Positions 36,047-44,595 of a stretch of 64,000 nucleotides of DNA are shown one piece after another. Each line of letters begins with the position of its first letter. Position 1 is the first letter of the stretch. Made by a program: the position numbers and the translations under genes. The stretch lies in NCBI GenBank assembly GCA_020636005.1, contig JACJYR010000002.1, forward strand, positions 868,001 through 932,000, given 5' to 3'. The stretch comes from Lewinellaceae bacterium (GTDB lineage Bacteria > Bacteroidota > Bacteroidia > Chitinophagales > Saprospiraceae). Below the pieces are notes generated by a model. That model was not told where the DNA came from. It made no database searches and worked only from the letters and a program-made list of their open reading frames with translations.

Positions 36047-36087
36047 CACTCCTTGCTCAATAGCCGTGCTGGTTGACTGCACCCATT

Positions 36088-37851
36088 TTACCTACATCCG
36101 TCCACGACGACGATTTTGTTGCGGTACAAAAGCTGGCCCCCGTCCCAGAGGCTCAGCACATAACAGCCGTTGGGCAATCCCTGTGGAGGGAGGATTTCGC
36201 CCCCGTCCGCGAAGGGCCCTGAAAATGCTGTTTCGCCCGTGAGACAGTGTATTCTAATGGCCAGGCCCGCTCTATTGGCCAACGCTGGGCATTGAATATT
36301 TTGGCCCGCTGTTACCGGATTGGCGTAGGCACAATGCGGTGGGTCAGAAGCTTTTTCTTGGGTCTCGTTAAAAAGGCAGCCTGTATTGAAAAAGTGTTTT
36401 TTGGTATCGTTTATCCAATTATTTGTTCCCATATCCCATAGTTGGTGAACCCATTCGAGCGTTTGGAACTCATTTTCCCTTGTTTCAACGCTCCTTTCAC
36501 TAAACTTCCATGCATCCAGCGTACCTGGCACGAGGTCAAAAATGGTATATTCCCCTTGCTGGCTCGTGGAATCGAAAAAGTAGGTTGATTTGTAGCCTGA
36601 GCTGAACGTGTTATTTGATTCGTTGTACCCGCTTTTGCTGATGACCAGGAGCTGATTCCCCAGCGGATCATTTTCAGTCCTTTGATATTCTACCCAGAGG
36701 GAGGGCGCTTCGTACCAACGATATTGGGATTTCCGCTCGGTTTCCTCGTTTGGGTGGTAGGTGTATTCTGTTTTGATCAAATTTTTCCATGTGCCCGCCT
36801 CGTATCTTTCCTGTACGGTCAGCACCAACAAGTCCTGGCCGTTGTAAGTGTGGGTAAATCTGTCTTTGGGAAGCAATTGCCCACTGGCTGCATCGTAACT
36901 TTCCCGGAGATCCGTTAAGCGGTTTCCGCTGGCGTCATAGGTATAGGTCACCCTCGACCGGTCTTGCCAGGCTGCTGATTCGAAGTTTTGAACAAGTACC
37001 ACAAGCAGGTTTCCCTGGGCATCATAGGTGTTCAGTTTGCGTTCATCCGTTGCCCATGTCCCTGTTGCAAGATCGTAATCTTCGGTTAGTATCTGCTGGA
37101 GCAGGTTGGAGGCATCATAAGTGTAAAAAGAGCGCCAGTCATAAACCAGAGTACCTGCAGCATCGTCAAATATTTCCCGATAGGCCTGCTGGATCAAATT
37201 TCCGGTGCCGAACGTATTCGCCTGCCGATCAATCACTTTCCAGGTATTGGTCGGGGAGTCCAACTCAAAATTTTCGGATTTCACAATATTGCCATCGCTA
37301 TTATAAGTGTCTAAAAACCGGGAGCCGGAAGTGTATTTGTTATTGGCACTGTCCCAGGATTTTTGCCAACCTTCGTATTGTTTACCTGAAGGCAACGCGC
37401 CTAGGTAGAAGGTTCCCCTCCAATCATTCAAATCGGCATCGAACACATTGGAAATATAGGTATGCAGGAGCCCATTGCTGTGCCAGGTGTATTCCTCCCT
37501 GGTCGAGTTCAGGTACTGGCCCGAAGCTGGATCGAGCCTTTTGTGGATGATTTCTATCAACTCCGATGCAGCACAATCGTTGTTGTAAGTGGCATTAATG
37601 GTCAAATCCCAATCTGTGCCGTTCCAGTCATAAAATTTGGTAGAGTCGGTCATCAGGAGATCCGGGTCAAAACTGGCGGTGGGCAGACCAAACCTCAGTG
37701 CGGGAAAAGGCTGGTAGGTTGTAAATTCCATTGCCGCCTCGGCCAGTGTTCGATGTAAACCCTGATCCTGCGCCAACTGCGGGAAATCCTGGGCCTGGGC
37801 CCATGTTGCCATAACTGTGAGAAAAACTGGCAGCAATAAAAGCTGTTTCAT
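36088..37851 (-). CDS. Secreted protein with YD-like tandem repeats and a type IX-like tail
   Basis: The 587-residue protein starts with a signal peptide (MKQLLLLPVFLTVMATWAQAQ). The central region (about 70-480) is a series of ~40-residue units with patterns like YTYDASGNRLTDLRESYD and LNTYDAQGNLL, related to YD/RHS-type repeats and found in many Bacteroidota surface proteins. The last ~70 residues end with IRIHCLTGETAFSGPF, then GCYVLSLWDGGQLLYRNKIVVVDG, the shape of a type IX secretion tail but without a clear PNP box. It probably goes to the cell surface or medium. No enzymatic motif is visible. Confidence 0.75.
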   Translation of the reverse strand: MKQLLLLPVFLTVMATWAQAQDFPQLAQDQGLHRTLAEAAMEFTTYQPFPALRFGLPTASFDPDLLMTDSTKFYDWNGTDWDLTINATYNNDCAASELIEIIHKRLDPASGQYLNSTREEYTWHSNGLLHTYISNVFDADLNDWRGTFYLGALPSGKQYEGWQKSWDSANNKYTSGSRFLDTYNSDGNIVKSENFELDSPTNTWKVIDRQANTFGTGNLIQQAYREIFDDAAGTLVYDWRSFYTYDASNLLQQILTEDYDLATGTWATDERKLNTYDAQGNLLVVLVQNFESAAWQDRSRVTYTYDASGNRLTDLRESYDAASGQLLPKDRFTHTYNGQDLLVLTVQERYEAGTWKNLIKTEYTYHPNEETERKSQYRWYEAPSLWVEYQRTENDPLGNQLLVISKSGYNESNNTFSSGYKSTYFFDSTSQQGEYTIFDLVPGTLDAWKFSERSVETRENEFQTLEWVHQLWDMGTNNWINDTKKHFFNTGCLFNETQEKASDPPHCAYANPVTAGQNIQCPALANRAGLAIRIHCLTGETAFSGPFADGGEILPPQGLPNGCYVLSLWDGGQLLYRNKIVVVDGCR

Positions 37852-38183
37852 GAGATAAGATTAAGCGTAATTTGTCAATAGAATTTTCTTGCAAAAACCA
37901 ATTTTGACAGCACAAGGTAGGCAAACTGACGGCGAAAAAAGAAATCCAGGCTATTGTGCAGGCAATTTGACAAATGGGGTAGTCGCCCAGTTTTGGTCAA
38001 AATTGGGTCAATCCAATAGACCTTTGGTTGGAAGCGCAACGCCAAACTTTTCCAAACAATGCACTGACTATTTCAGCCGCATCGCAATCCCACAAACCCT
38101 CCTATATTTGCCCCGCAACTAACATTGGATCGAGGGAACTGAATAATGGATAAACATTTACCAACCACTCAATCATCCGGCTT
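37852..38183. other. Divergent spacer before the NimA-like gene
   Basis: It holds a TATATTTG box (38103-38110) for the plus-strand gene and an imperfect palindrome (CCCAGTTTTG ... CAAAATTGGG at 37988-38009). No gene. Confidence 0.5.
38103..38110 (+). promoter_or_regulatory. Putative -7 box (TATATTTG) of the NimA-like gene
   Basis: A perfect TAnnTTTG on plus, giving a leader of about 65 bases. The -33 region has TTT but not a clear TTG. Confidence 0.45.
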
Positions 38184-38825
38184 ATGAAAGATTATCCAGT
38201 TACCCAGCGCAACAAAGTAAAACGCCTGCCCAAGCGGGGGCATTACGACCGTGAAACGGTCTATGGCATCCTCGATGCGGGCTTCCTCTGCCATGTGGGT
38301 TTTGTCATGGAAGGCCAGCCTTTCGTCATCCCCACTTCGTACGGACGGGACGGCGACAAGGTTTACCTGCACGGCTCCTCCAAAAGCCGAATGCTCACCC
38401 AACTCGAACAAGGCTTCCCTATTTGCCTCACAGTTACCCATATAGACGGCCTTGTGCTGGCCCGTTCGGCATTTCACCACTCTATCAATTACCGTTCGGC
38501 GGTCCTCTTCGGTGCGGCGCATTTGGTGGAAGGGGAAGAAAAAGAACGGGCGCTGTTCCTTATTTCCGAAAACATCCTCAAAGGACGATGGGACGAGGTA
38601 CGCGGCCCCAACGCCCAGGAAATGAAGGCCACTTCTGTGCTGCGCCTCGACGTGGAAACCGCCTCGGCAAAAATCCGGACTGGCCCGCCCGGCGACGATG
38701 AGGAAGATTATGCACTGCCCATTTGGGCCGGTATCGTGCCTGTTGTCCAACAATATGGCCCACCAGTGAACGATCCGCTTTTAACTGCAGGCATTCCAAT
38801 ACCAGAAAGTATAAAAATGCTTTGA
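38184..38825 (+). CDS. Pyridoxamine 5'-phosphate oxidase-like flavoprotein (NimA-type)
   Basis: A 213-residue split-barrel protein. It shows KRGHYDRETVYGILDAGFLCHVGFVMEGQPFVIPTSYGRDGDKVYLHGSSKSR, the usual start of the PPOX family branch that includes NimA nitroimidazole reductases; the FMN phosphate-binding Lys/Arg/Ser (HGSSKSR) is present. The family covers FMN and F420 enzymes as well as heme-binding relatives, so substrate and drug-resistance role are unknown. It may be co-transcribed with the DinB protein 75 bases downstream. The spacer holds a 14-bp perfect inverted repeat (ATTGTTCCATTGCT). Confidence 0.85.
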   Translation: MKDYPVTQRNKVKRLPKRGHYDRETVYGILDAGFLCHVGFVMEGQPFVIPTSYGRDGDKVYLHGSSKSRMLTQLEQGFPICLTVTHIDGLVLARSAFHHSINYRSAVLFGAAHLVEGEEKERALFLISENILKGRWDEVRGPNAQEMKATSVLRLDVETASAKIRTGPPGDDEEDYALPIWAGIVPVVQQYGPPVNDPLLTAGIPIPESIKML

Positions 38826-38828
38826 TGA

Positions 38829-38879
38829 TTGTTCCATTGCTCCATTGCTTCATGGTCAATCAAGCAATGGAACAATATG
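38829..38879. repeat. 14-bp perfect inverted repeat in the NimA-DinB spacer
   Basis: ATTGTTCCATTGCT on the left pairs perfectly with AGCAATGGAACAAT on the right. The loop contains another CCATTGCTT unit, giving a heptamer/octamer rhythm like the other spacer arrays. Confidence 0.65.
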
Positions 38880-38900
38880 TTCACCCTTCAATCCTTTATT

Positions 38901-39413
38901 ATGAATAAACGACCACAACCCAACGAATACGGCCCTTATTACCACACCTATATAAGTAAGGTGGAAAATGATAACCTGCTCCAGGCTTTGGCGGACGGCC
39001 AACGTTCCACCCTTGAATTTTTTAAAGGTCTGCCGGCTGAAAAGTGGGCCTATCGTTATGCCGAAGGCAAATGGAGCATCAAGGAACTGCTGCTCCACCT
39101 GATAGATTGCGAGCGGGTATTCGCCAACCGCGCCCTGCGCATCGCCAGGAACGACAAAACGCCGCTTCCGGGCTTCGACGAAAACCTGTTTGCCGAATCA
39201 AGCCGCGCCGCCAGCCGGACGCCTGATTCGCTCCTGGCAGAATACGAGGCCGTCCGTACAGCTACCTTGCACCTTTACCAACATTTGGCAGAGGAAGATC
39301 TCGTCCGCATCGGCACTGCCAGCAATCATCCCGCTTCGCCCAAGGCCATCGGGTTTATTATTGTGGGGCACGAGGTACACCATATTGGTATTGTAAGAGA
39401 GCGTTATTTGTAA
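38901..39413 (+). CDS. DinB family metal-dependent hydrolase/transferase-like protein
   Basis: A 170-residue four-helix protein starting MNKRPQPNEYGPYY. Metal-ligand histidines are at LLLHLIDCERVF (about 70) and GHEVHHIGIVRERYL (about 155-160). These match the DinB/YfiT layout with one His in helix 2 and two near the C-terminus. Family members include bacillithiol-S-transferases and maleylpyruvate isomerases; the substrate here is unknown. The frame opens earlier (38829) but that segment is spacer palindrome. It is followed by reverse repeat copy G, then a second DinB protein. Confidence 0.85.
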   Translation: MNKRPQPNEYGPYYHTYISKVENDNLLQALADGQRSTLEFFKGLPAEKWAYRYAEGKWSIKELLLHLIDCERVFANRALRIARNDKTPLPGFDENLFAESSRAASRTPDSLLAEYEAVRTATLHLYQHLAEEDLVRIGTASNHPASPKAIGFIIVGHEVHHIGIVRERYL

Positions 39414-39419
39414 TGGTAA

Positions 39420-39530
39420 GGATCGAAGGAAAAATAATCCCGATGTGAAATCGGGATTATTTTTAAAAAACCCTTCCATTGCCGGGGTTTTCAAAATCAA
39501 AATGGTGAAGTTATTTTTTCATCGTTACTA
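39420..39530 (-). repeat. Dispersed twin-hairpin repeat, copy G (reverse)
   Basis: A full-length reverse copy between the two DinB genes. Its second hairpin, read on minus, has the TTCAC apex, unlike copy E, which has the same orientation. Confidence 0.88.
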
Positions 39531-39590
39531 AATGAGTGAATTGGATTAGGCGCTACCTAATTACCAATTTTCCAACCCACGGATCTCACA

Positions 39591-40373
39591 ATGCAAAACG
39601 TCATAATACGGCTACAGCAACTCGTATCTACTATGCCCGAACGGCTACAATTATTTTCGGCAGAAGAAATGACCCATCGGCCTGCCCCCGGCAAATGGTC
39701 GAAGCGGGAAATCATTGGCCACCTTTGCGACTCGGCGCTGCACAATTGGCAGCGGTTCACTTACATCCAAAGACGACAGGAAGGGCCTTTCATCATTGCC
39801 ACTTATCCACAGGATGAATTGGTGCGGTTGAACAATTACCAGCAGTTGCCGACTGGCCAGATTGTAAACCTTTGGGCAAGTTTGAACACGCAGATTGTGG
39901 GTGTTTTGAAAAATATGCCCGCTGAAAAAATATCGCATCCTATTGTTTTGCCCAATGGCGAAAAGGAAAAATTTTTATACCTCGTCCAAGACTATTTAGA
40001 TCACCTGGAACACCACCTGCGGCAGGTTTTTCCCGATGAAAATATCGCCCCTCCCGCCCTACCCCACCATTGGCATATCCCTACCGAAGCTGCGATGGAG
40101 GCTTTGTCAAAACACCCGGGAGGGAAGCCTTTTATCACCCTTTTAGAAAAGGGAAAAATGTACGTTGAAATTTACCAGCCAAATAAAGTGGATTTGCAAA
40201 AGCCACACGATCAAGATGAAATTTATGTGGTCATCAACGGCTCAGGAACGTTTTACAACAATGGCGAACGGCGAACTTTTCAACCAGGCGACTTGCTATT
40301 TGTACCTGCCGGAATTGAGCACCGCTTTGAGGATTTTTCAGAAGATTTCAAAACCTGGATCATCTTCTATTGA
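39591..40373 (+). CDS. DinB-cupin fusion protein
   Basis: The 260 residues split into two domains. Residues 1-150 form a DinB-type helical bundle (APGKWSKREIIGHLCDSALHNWQRF; YLDHLEHHLRQVF) with the His triad in the expected places. Residues about 165-260 form a cupin with KPHDQDEIYVVINGSGTFYNNGERR and FQPGDLLFVPAGIEHRFEDFSEDFKTWIIFY; the ligands H..D.E and the second-motif His are present. DinB and cupin domains are usually separate proteins; this fusion suggests a single metal enzyme or a sensor plus enzyme. Repeat copy G separates it from the upstream DinB gene, so the two may be regulated independently. Confidence 0.85.
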   Translation: MQNVIIRLQQLVSTMPERLQLFSAEEMTHRPAPGKWSKREIIGHLCDSALHNWQRFTYIQRRQEGPFIIATYPQDELVRLNNYQQLPTGQIVNLWASLNTQIVGVLKNMPAEKISHPIVLPNGEKEKFLYLVQDYLDHLEHHLRQVFPDENIAPPALPHHWHIPTEAAMEALSKHPGGKPFITLLEKGKMYVEIYQPNKVDLQKPHDQDEIYVVINGSGTFYNNGERRTFQPGDLLFVPAGIEHRFEDFSEDFKTWIIFY

Positions 40374-40405
40374 TTCTCTCATTCTCTCATTCTCTCATTC
40401 TCTCA
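40374..40405. repeat. TTCTCTCA octamer microsatellite
   Basis: Four exact copies of TTCTCTCA between the stop codon of the DinB-cupin gene and the stop codon of rodA. A longer, less regular relative lies at 6480-6541. Confidence 0.85.
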
Positions 40406-41809
40406 TTAACTTCTGTTAGCATCCAGCTTCAACAAAACGCTGATCATCAGGGTGAAGGCCAACAGCGATGAGCCGCCCTTACTGAGGAAGGGCAAAGGGA
40501 TGCCGATGATGGGCATGAGGCCCATTGTCATACCGATATTGATGAAGAAATGGACAAAGATGAGGCCCGCCACCCCGTAGGCATAGAGGCGGTTGAAGTC
40601 GGAGCGCTGCCGTTCGGCGATGAAGATGATACGCCACATGAGCAGCATGAAAAGGGACAGGATGAGGAAGGTGCCCACAAAACCCTGCTCTTCGCCGATG
40701 GCACAAAAGATAAAGTCCGTGATTTGTTCGGGTACAAAATTGCCTTGGGTGAGGTTGCCGTCGAGGAAGCCCTTGCCCAGCAGGCCACCGGATCCGATGG
40801 CCATTTTGGAGTGGTTGAGGTTGTAGGCGGCGCCCTGCGGATCGGCATCTGCCGGTTTCAGCCACACGAGGATGCGCTCCTGCTGGTGTTTCTCCAAAAA
40901 ATGGTTGAAGGCAAAATTTGCAATGTAGGCGAGGTTGCTGCCGACGATGAAACACAGCACCACAATGCCTGCATAGTTTTGCTTTTTGCGGTAAACCTGC
41001 ACGCCGGCCAGTACCAGCATGGCGATGATGCTGCCTCCCAATACGTATTCGATAAACCCTTGCTGAATGGCAACGGCTGCTGCTGACCCCAAGAGGATGA
41101 AGCCCGACAGCCAGTAGTTCCTTTTGCCCAAATTCCACAACAGGAACAAAGACGCAACGGCCGCCAACCCGATGATGATATGCACCGGCGGATTGACCAG
41201 GCCCAGCACCAGGAGCGTGGCCACGCTAAAACCAATGATGAAAATACCACCGGGGAAACCCTCCCGGAACAGCACGATAAAAAAGGAGGTGAAGACGATG
41301 GCCGACCCCGCATCGGGCTGGAGCAATACCAGGAGCATGGGCGCCATGAAAAAAGAAATGGCATAAAGCTGCGACCGGAAACTGCGCAGGCTATTCGTGT
41401 AGGAGCTCAGGTAGCTGGCCAGCGCAATGGCCGTGCCGAACTTGGCAAACTCGGATGGCTGCAGGGTGATGCCGCCCCCAAAGTCGAACCAGGAAGTGGC
41501 CCCCTTGATGGTTTTTCCAAAAACCAGGACCGCCACCAACAGGAGCAGGCTTACCACGTAAATGATGTTGGCAAAAGTCCGCCAGAACTTCCAGTCAATC
41601 GTATAGGAAATGAAAAACACGCCCAACGCTATGGCCACCCATATCAACTGCTTGCCAACTGGGGCGTCCAGGAAAGCAAAGAAACCGCCTTCATAGGCCC
41701 CCTGCCCGTACCCGACCGTATAGATCATGGCCCAGCCGATGCCCACCAGCGCCAGGTAGATGGAGAAGGTGAACCAGTCTATGTTCTTGCTGTTGGAACG
41801 GGGACGCAT
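40406..41809 (-). CDS. rodA: Rod shape-determining protein RodA (SEDS glycosyltransferase)
   Basis: A 467-residue SEDS-family membrane protein, the peptidoglycan polymerase of cell elongation. About ten or more membrane segments are visible. Family motifs: SWFDFGGGITLQPSEFAKFGTAIALA, LLQPDAGSAIVFTSFFIVLFREG (the catalytic-loop region), LLGKGFLDGNLTQGNFVPEQITDFIFCAIGEEQGF, and GIPLPFLSKGGSSLLAF. The central insert between about 195 and 290 is longer than in E. coli RodA. It works with a class B PBP that is not in the window. The gene ends at the octamer microsatellite. Confidence 0.93.
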   Translation of the reverse strand: MRPRSNSKNIDWFTFSIYLALVGIGWAMIYTVGYGQGAYEGGFFAFLDAPVGKQLIWVAIALGVFFISYTIDWKFWRTFANIIYVVSLLLLVAVLVFGKTIKGATSWFDFGGGITLQPSEFAKFGTAIALASYLSSYTNSLRSFRSQLYAISFFMAPMLLVLLQPDAGSAIVFTSFFIVLFREGFPGGIFIIGFSVATLLVLGLVNPPVHIIIGLAAVASLFLLWNLGKRNYWLSGFILLGSAAAVAIQQGFIEYVLGGSIIAMLVLAGVQVYRKKQNYAGIVVLCFIVGSNLAYIANFAFNHFLEKHQQERILVWLKPADADPQGAAYNLNHSKMAIGSGGLLGKGFLDGNLTQGNFVPEQITDFIFCAIGEEQGFVGTFLILSLFMLLMWRIIFIAERQRSDFNRLYAYGVAGLIFVHFFINIGMTMGLMPIIGIPLPFLSKGGSSLLAFTLMISVLLKLDANRS

Positions 41810-41824
41810 AAAAAAAGTGCGAAG

Positions 41825-41916
41825 AATGGTTAATGGTTAATGGTCAATGGTTAATGGTTAATGACTCAGGATGCCTTATTTCTTAATTAACCATTAACCA
41901 TTATGCATTAACCATT
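41825..41916. repeat. Facing heptamer arrays between OM barrel gene and rodA
   Basis: GGTTAAT heptamers (about five, one with a C) at 41825-41863 face ATTAACC heptamers at 41884-41916 on the same strand, so the two halves can fold into a long cruciform or RNA hairpin. It fills the whole spacer. Confidence 0.75.
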
Positions 41917-42665
41917 TAGTCAACGTATTCAACTTTCCGGAGGAAGCGGAAACCGGCGGTTATTTCGAAGGTCAGGTTGCGGGTAATCCTTTCTGGATAT
42001 ATCCTGTCATTGTTGCCGGTAATGGGGTTGTACCCTGTGAAGCCCGGTTGGCGGTATTGGGCCGAGAAATCTGGATTAACGGTTATTTCAATTTGACCCC
42101 CGATTAGCTCGCCAAAGGGCACCTCAATACCACCTCCCAGCGTTATCCCGTAATTCAGCTTCCTCACGAAATCATTGGACGGAAAAAACAAGGAACTAAT
42201 GGTTCCATTGCCAATTGACTTATTGATTTCATCATACTTACCCAAATTGGTCGTGAGCGTATAATCCCCCCTCAGGCCAAACATATAATAGGGCTTTGCA
42301 TTAGGGCCGGTATTGCCAAAATACTTTTTGCCCCCAATTGTCAGAGACAGGTTATTGTAAATAAACTCGTAGGTAGGAGGACGGAAAACTTCCCCATTTC
42401 CTCCGAACACGGTGAAATTCCTGTTGCGGATGGCACTCCCTTTTCTGTGAAATCCAAGTTGGCCAAAAATGGCAAAGCTCGACTCGTCACTGAGGCTTTC
42501 CATAGAGAAAATTCCGTGGTATTTAAATAAAGGATCCTGCTGGAAACCATTTATTTTTTGAACCCCCATTGTCAACCCCCCTTTTAAGGCAAAGGCCGTC
42601 CCTTGTCCTGCCAACCAGGCCAACATTGAAAAATGGCACATCAAAAAAAGTATCGCTCTTTTCAT
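41916..42665 (-). CDS. Outer-membrane beta-barrel protein (porin-like/PorT-like)
   Basis: A 249-residue protein starting MKRAILFLMCHFSMLAWLAGQGTAF, a signal peptide. The rest is alternating strands with typical barrel motifs (GLTMGVQKINGFQ, GQLGFHRKGSAI, FGLRGDYTLTTNL, YGITLGGGIEVPFG, ending in FEITAGFRFLRKVEYVD). This is the shape of 8-10-stranded outer-membrane barrels in the phylum. The function (porin, assembly factor, adhesin) is unknown. The leader contains repeat copy H, with a possible promoter box further upstream at 42992-42999. Confidence 0.75.
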   Translation of the reverse strand: MKRAILFLMCHFSMLAWLAGQGTAFALKGGLTMGVQKINGFQQDPLFKYHGIFSMESLSDESSFAIFGQLGFHRKGSAIRNRNFTVFGGNGEVFRPPTYEFIYNNLSLTIGGKKYFGNTGPNAKPYYMFGLRGDYTLTTNLGKYDEINKSIGNGTISSLFFPSNDFVRKLNYGITLGGGIEVPFGELIGGQIEITVNPDFSAQYRQPGFTGYNPITGNNDRIYPERITRNLTFEITAGFRFLRKVEYVD

Positions 42666-42711
42666 ATTAAAACTGAGTTTTTGACCTGCATTCAGGCAAG
42701 TCGTATTCATT

Positions 42712-42822
42712 TAGTAACGATGAAAAAATAACTTCACCATTTTGATTTTGAAAACCCCAGCAATGGAAGGTTTTTTTTAAAATAATCCCGATTTCACATC
42801 GGGATTATTTTTCCTTCGATCC
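42712..42822 (+). repeat. Dispersed twin-hairpin repeat, copy H
   Basis: A full-length copy. Hairpin 2 has the TTCAC apex and is otherwise near-identical to copies C and E. It lies immediately upstream of the OM barrel gene. Confidence 0.88.
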
Positions 42823-42837
42823 TTAGCGCTTTTTTTA

Positions 42838-42958
42838 GGGGCGGCGCCCCGATCACCCGCTCATATTTGTAGTTACAAGATCAAAACCTTTTTTGAGGGG
42901 CAGCCCCCCGGTAATCTTACCATAATATGCCCGGGGCGCTGCCCCTTTTAGCGCCAGA
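42838..42958. repeat. GC-rich palindrome cluster
   Basis: Three related units of the type aGGGGCrGCgCCCCg lie at 42837-42851, 42895-42912 and 42935-42952, the last in reverse. The second and third pair with each other over about 16 bases with one mismatch, giving a very stable hairpin with a loop of about 22 bases. It adjoins repeat copy H. Confidence 0.7.
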
Positions 42959-42991
42959 CCAATACGGCAAGCCCCTACCTGAATGCAGCAG

Positions 42992-42999
42992 CAAATGTA
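42992..42999 (-). promoter_or_regulatory. Putative -7 box (TACATTTG) before repeat H and OM barrel gene
   Basis: A perfect TAnnTTTG on minus, 327 bases upstream of the OM barrel start. If used, the transcript would contain the GC-rich palindrome and repeat H in its leader. No -33 TTG was found. Confidence 0.3.
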
Positions 43000-43071
43000 A
43001 ACAGTAACAGTTAAACCATTTAGCTTGACGACTGCCGGTCTGGCATCCGCCCAAACTGGCAAGCGTCTAAC

Positions 43072-44331
43072 TTACTTCACCCTTAACACCTGCCCAATGC
43101 TGATCACCGTGGATGCCAGCCCGTTCAGCCTCGACACCTCATCCACGGTAATGCCGTAGCGGCGGGAAATGCTGTACAGCGTATCCCCTTTCACAACGGT
43201 GTGGTAGGTGGCGTTGGCGGGCGGGGTTGGCTTCACATCGGGCGGGGTCGTAGTTGGGTCGCTACCGGGAGTATAAGGCTCTTCGGGGGTGATGTCATCG
43301 TCCATGAAATCATCGTCGGCCTGGATGAGGGGCGGTACGGTATTCGTTGGTTTCGACTCGGTGGCCAAACGGGGCCGGGTACCTTTTTTGATTTTGAAAC
43401 CCTTCAGTTTGAGCCGTTCGTTTTTTTGAGGCTGCGAGCCTTCCGGCATCCGGTTGCGCTTGTAGAGCCGCTTCAGGTTGACAGCGTACAATTGGGAAAT
43501 TTCAAGCATGGTTTGGCCTTCTTCCACATAGTGCCACTTCCGGTCGCCCCGGTAACGGCAGCGTTTGGGCTGCAAATAGACCCTTTGGTTCTCCTGCAAT
43601 GTATCAAAGGGCGGGGGCAATACATCGTTGTATTTTTCAAGGCGCTTGAGCGGGATGCGGGTCAGTGCAGAAATGTCCTGCACGGTGATTTTGTTTTTGG
43701 CAAAAACCACTTTTACATCGTTGACTTTTCGGATGTCCAGCCCGGGAATGGCATCAGTTGGCTTGTCTGGTTTACCCCCCACGTATTGGTCAATAGAGGC
43801 ACGGTCGAGTTCGCTGAGATTGTAGGTTTCGATGATTCGGATCAGCTTGTCGTCGTAGCCGGCACCCGTGGCGTAGCCCGAAGTGCGCAGCCCTTTTGCC
43901 CAGCGCTTGTAGTCGGTGGGGTCGAGCCGGAAGAGAAAGCCATAGCGGTTTTCCTTGCGGGGATCCCTCAGGAATTCGGAATGGGCAATGTAGGATTCCT
44001 CTGCGTGTTTGTATTTTCGGAAACAAGATTTGGTAAGGTTGCCAAACTGGTCATAGTCATCGTCTTCTTTTTCATAGGTCTTGCCCGTCCAGTCGCTGTG
44101 GCACTTGATACCGAAGTGATTGTTGGCCTTTTTGGCCAGTTCGCTCTTGCCTGCGTTGGATTCCAGCAGCGCCTGCGCCAGCTTGATGCTGGCCGGTACG
44201 CCTGCCCGTTCCATTTCCTCTACGGCGATTTTTTTGTACCGCTCGATGTAGTCAATAAAATCGCTGTTTTGGGCTTTTAAGGTTGAAAACACGCAAAAGC
44301 AAATCGCCACTAACAAGGTTGTCCTGCACAT
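43072..44331 (-). CDS. Secreted FlgJ-like peptidoglycan hydrolase with LysM domains
   Basis: A 419-residue protein with a signal peptide (MCRTTLLVAICFCVFSTLKAQ), then a GH73-type glucosaminidase domain (about 25-175) with IKLAQALLESNAGKSELAKKANNHFGIKCHSDWTGKTY and RKYKHAEESYIAHSEFL; Glu in ALLES is the expected catalytic residue. Two LysM-type repeats follow: one around 255-300 (YVEEGQTMLEISQLYAVNLKRLYKRNRM) and one at the C-terminus (YHTVVKGDTLYSISRRYGITVDEVSRLN). It should cut peptidoglycan while anchored by LysM, in cell separation or remodelling. A TATATTTG box lies about 106 bases upstream. Confidence 0.9.
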   Translation of the reverse strand: MCRTTLLVAICFCVFSTLKAQNSDFIDYIERYKKIAVEEMERAGVPASIKLAQALLESNAGKSELAKKANNHFGIKCHSDWTGKTYEKEDDDYDQFGNLTKSCFRKYKHAEESYIAHSEFLRDPRKENRYGFLFRLDPTDYKRWAKGLRTSGYATGAGYDDKLIRIIETYNLSELDRASIDQYVGGKPDKPTDAIPGLDIRKVNDVKVVFAKNKITVQDISALTRIPLKRLEKYNDVLPPPFDTLQENQRVYLQPKRCRYRGDRKWHYVEEGQTMLEISQLYAVNLKRLYKRNRMPEGSQPQKNERLKLKGFKIKKGTRPRLATESKPTNTVPPLIQADDDFMDDDITPEEPYTPGSDPTTTPPDVKPTPPANATYHTVVKGDTLYSISRRYGITVDEVSRLNGLASTVISIGQVLRVK

Positions 44332-44436
44332 GAGGTTATATTTTGGTGATGGAAATTGGCGTACCGGCCTATGGGTACGATGGCATCTTGGTATAAACCA
44401 ATGCCCGGCTACCCTCGCCCAACCCGCCCATCCGGG

Positions 44437-44444
44437 CAAATATA
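44437..44444 (-). promoter_or_regulatory. Putative -7 box (TATATTTG) of the LysM hydrolase gene
   Basis: A perfect TAnnTTTG on minus. No -33 TTG at the expected distance was seen. Confidence 0.4.
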
Positions 44445-44595
44445 AAAACTGCCAGCATTGTTTTTTAGGTATAAAAACCAGCGAAAAGTTTTACATATAA
44501 GGGAGAAGACATATTTTAGCCGCTTGAATTGTTGGAAACGGAAAAAATGTCCTGCCGTTTTGCCGACGACACACCATCCACCAGATAGCTTTTCT

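Larger units (their letters stand above)
35746..36087. other. Spacer between fumC and the YD-like protein gene
   Basis: It contains the putative fumC promoter box at 35824-35831 and divergent repeat copy F at 35957-36046. No gene is visible. Confidence 0.5.

Noticed and set aside
42853..43062. 69-codon frame on minus between the OM barrel and LysM genes
   Set aside because: It runs through GC-rich palindromes and a putative promoter box and lacks protein features.
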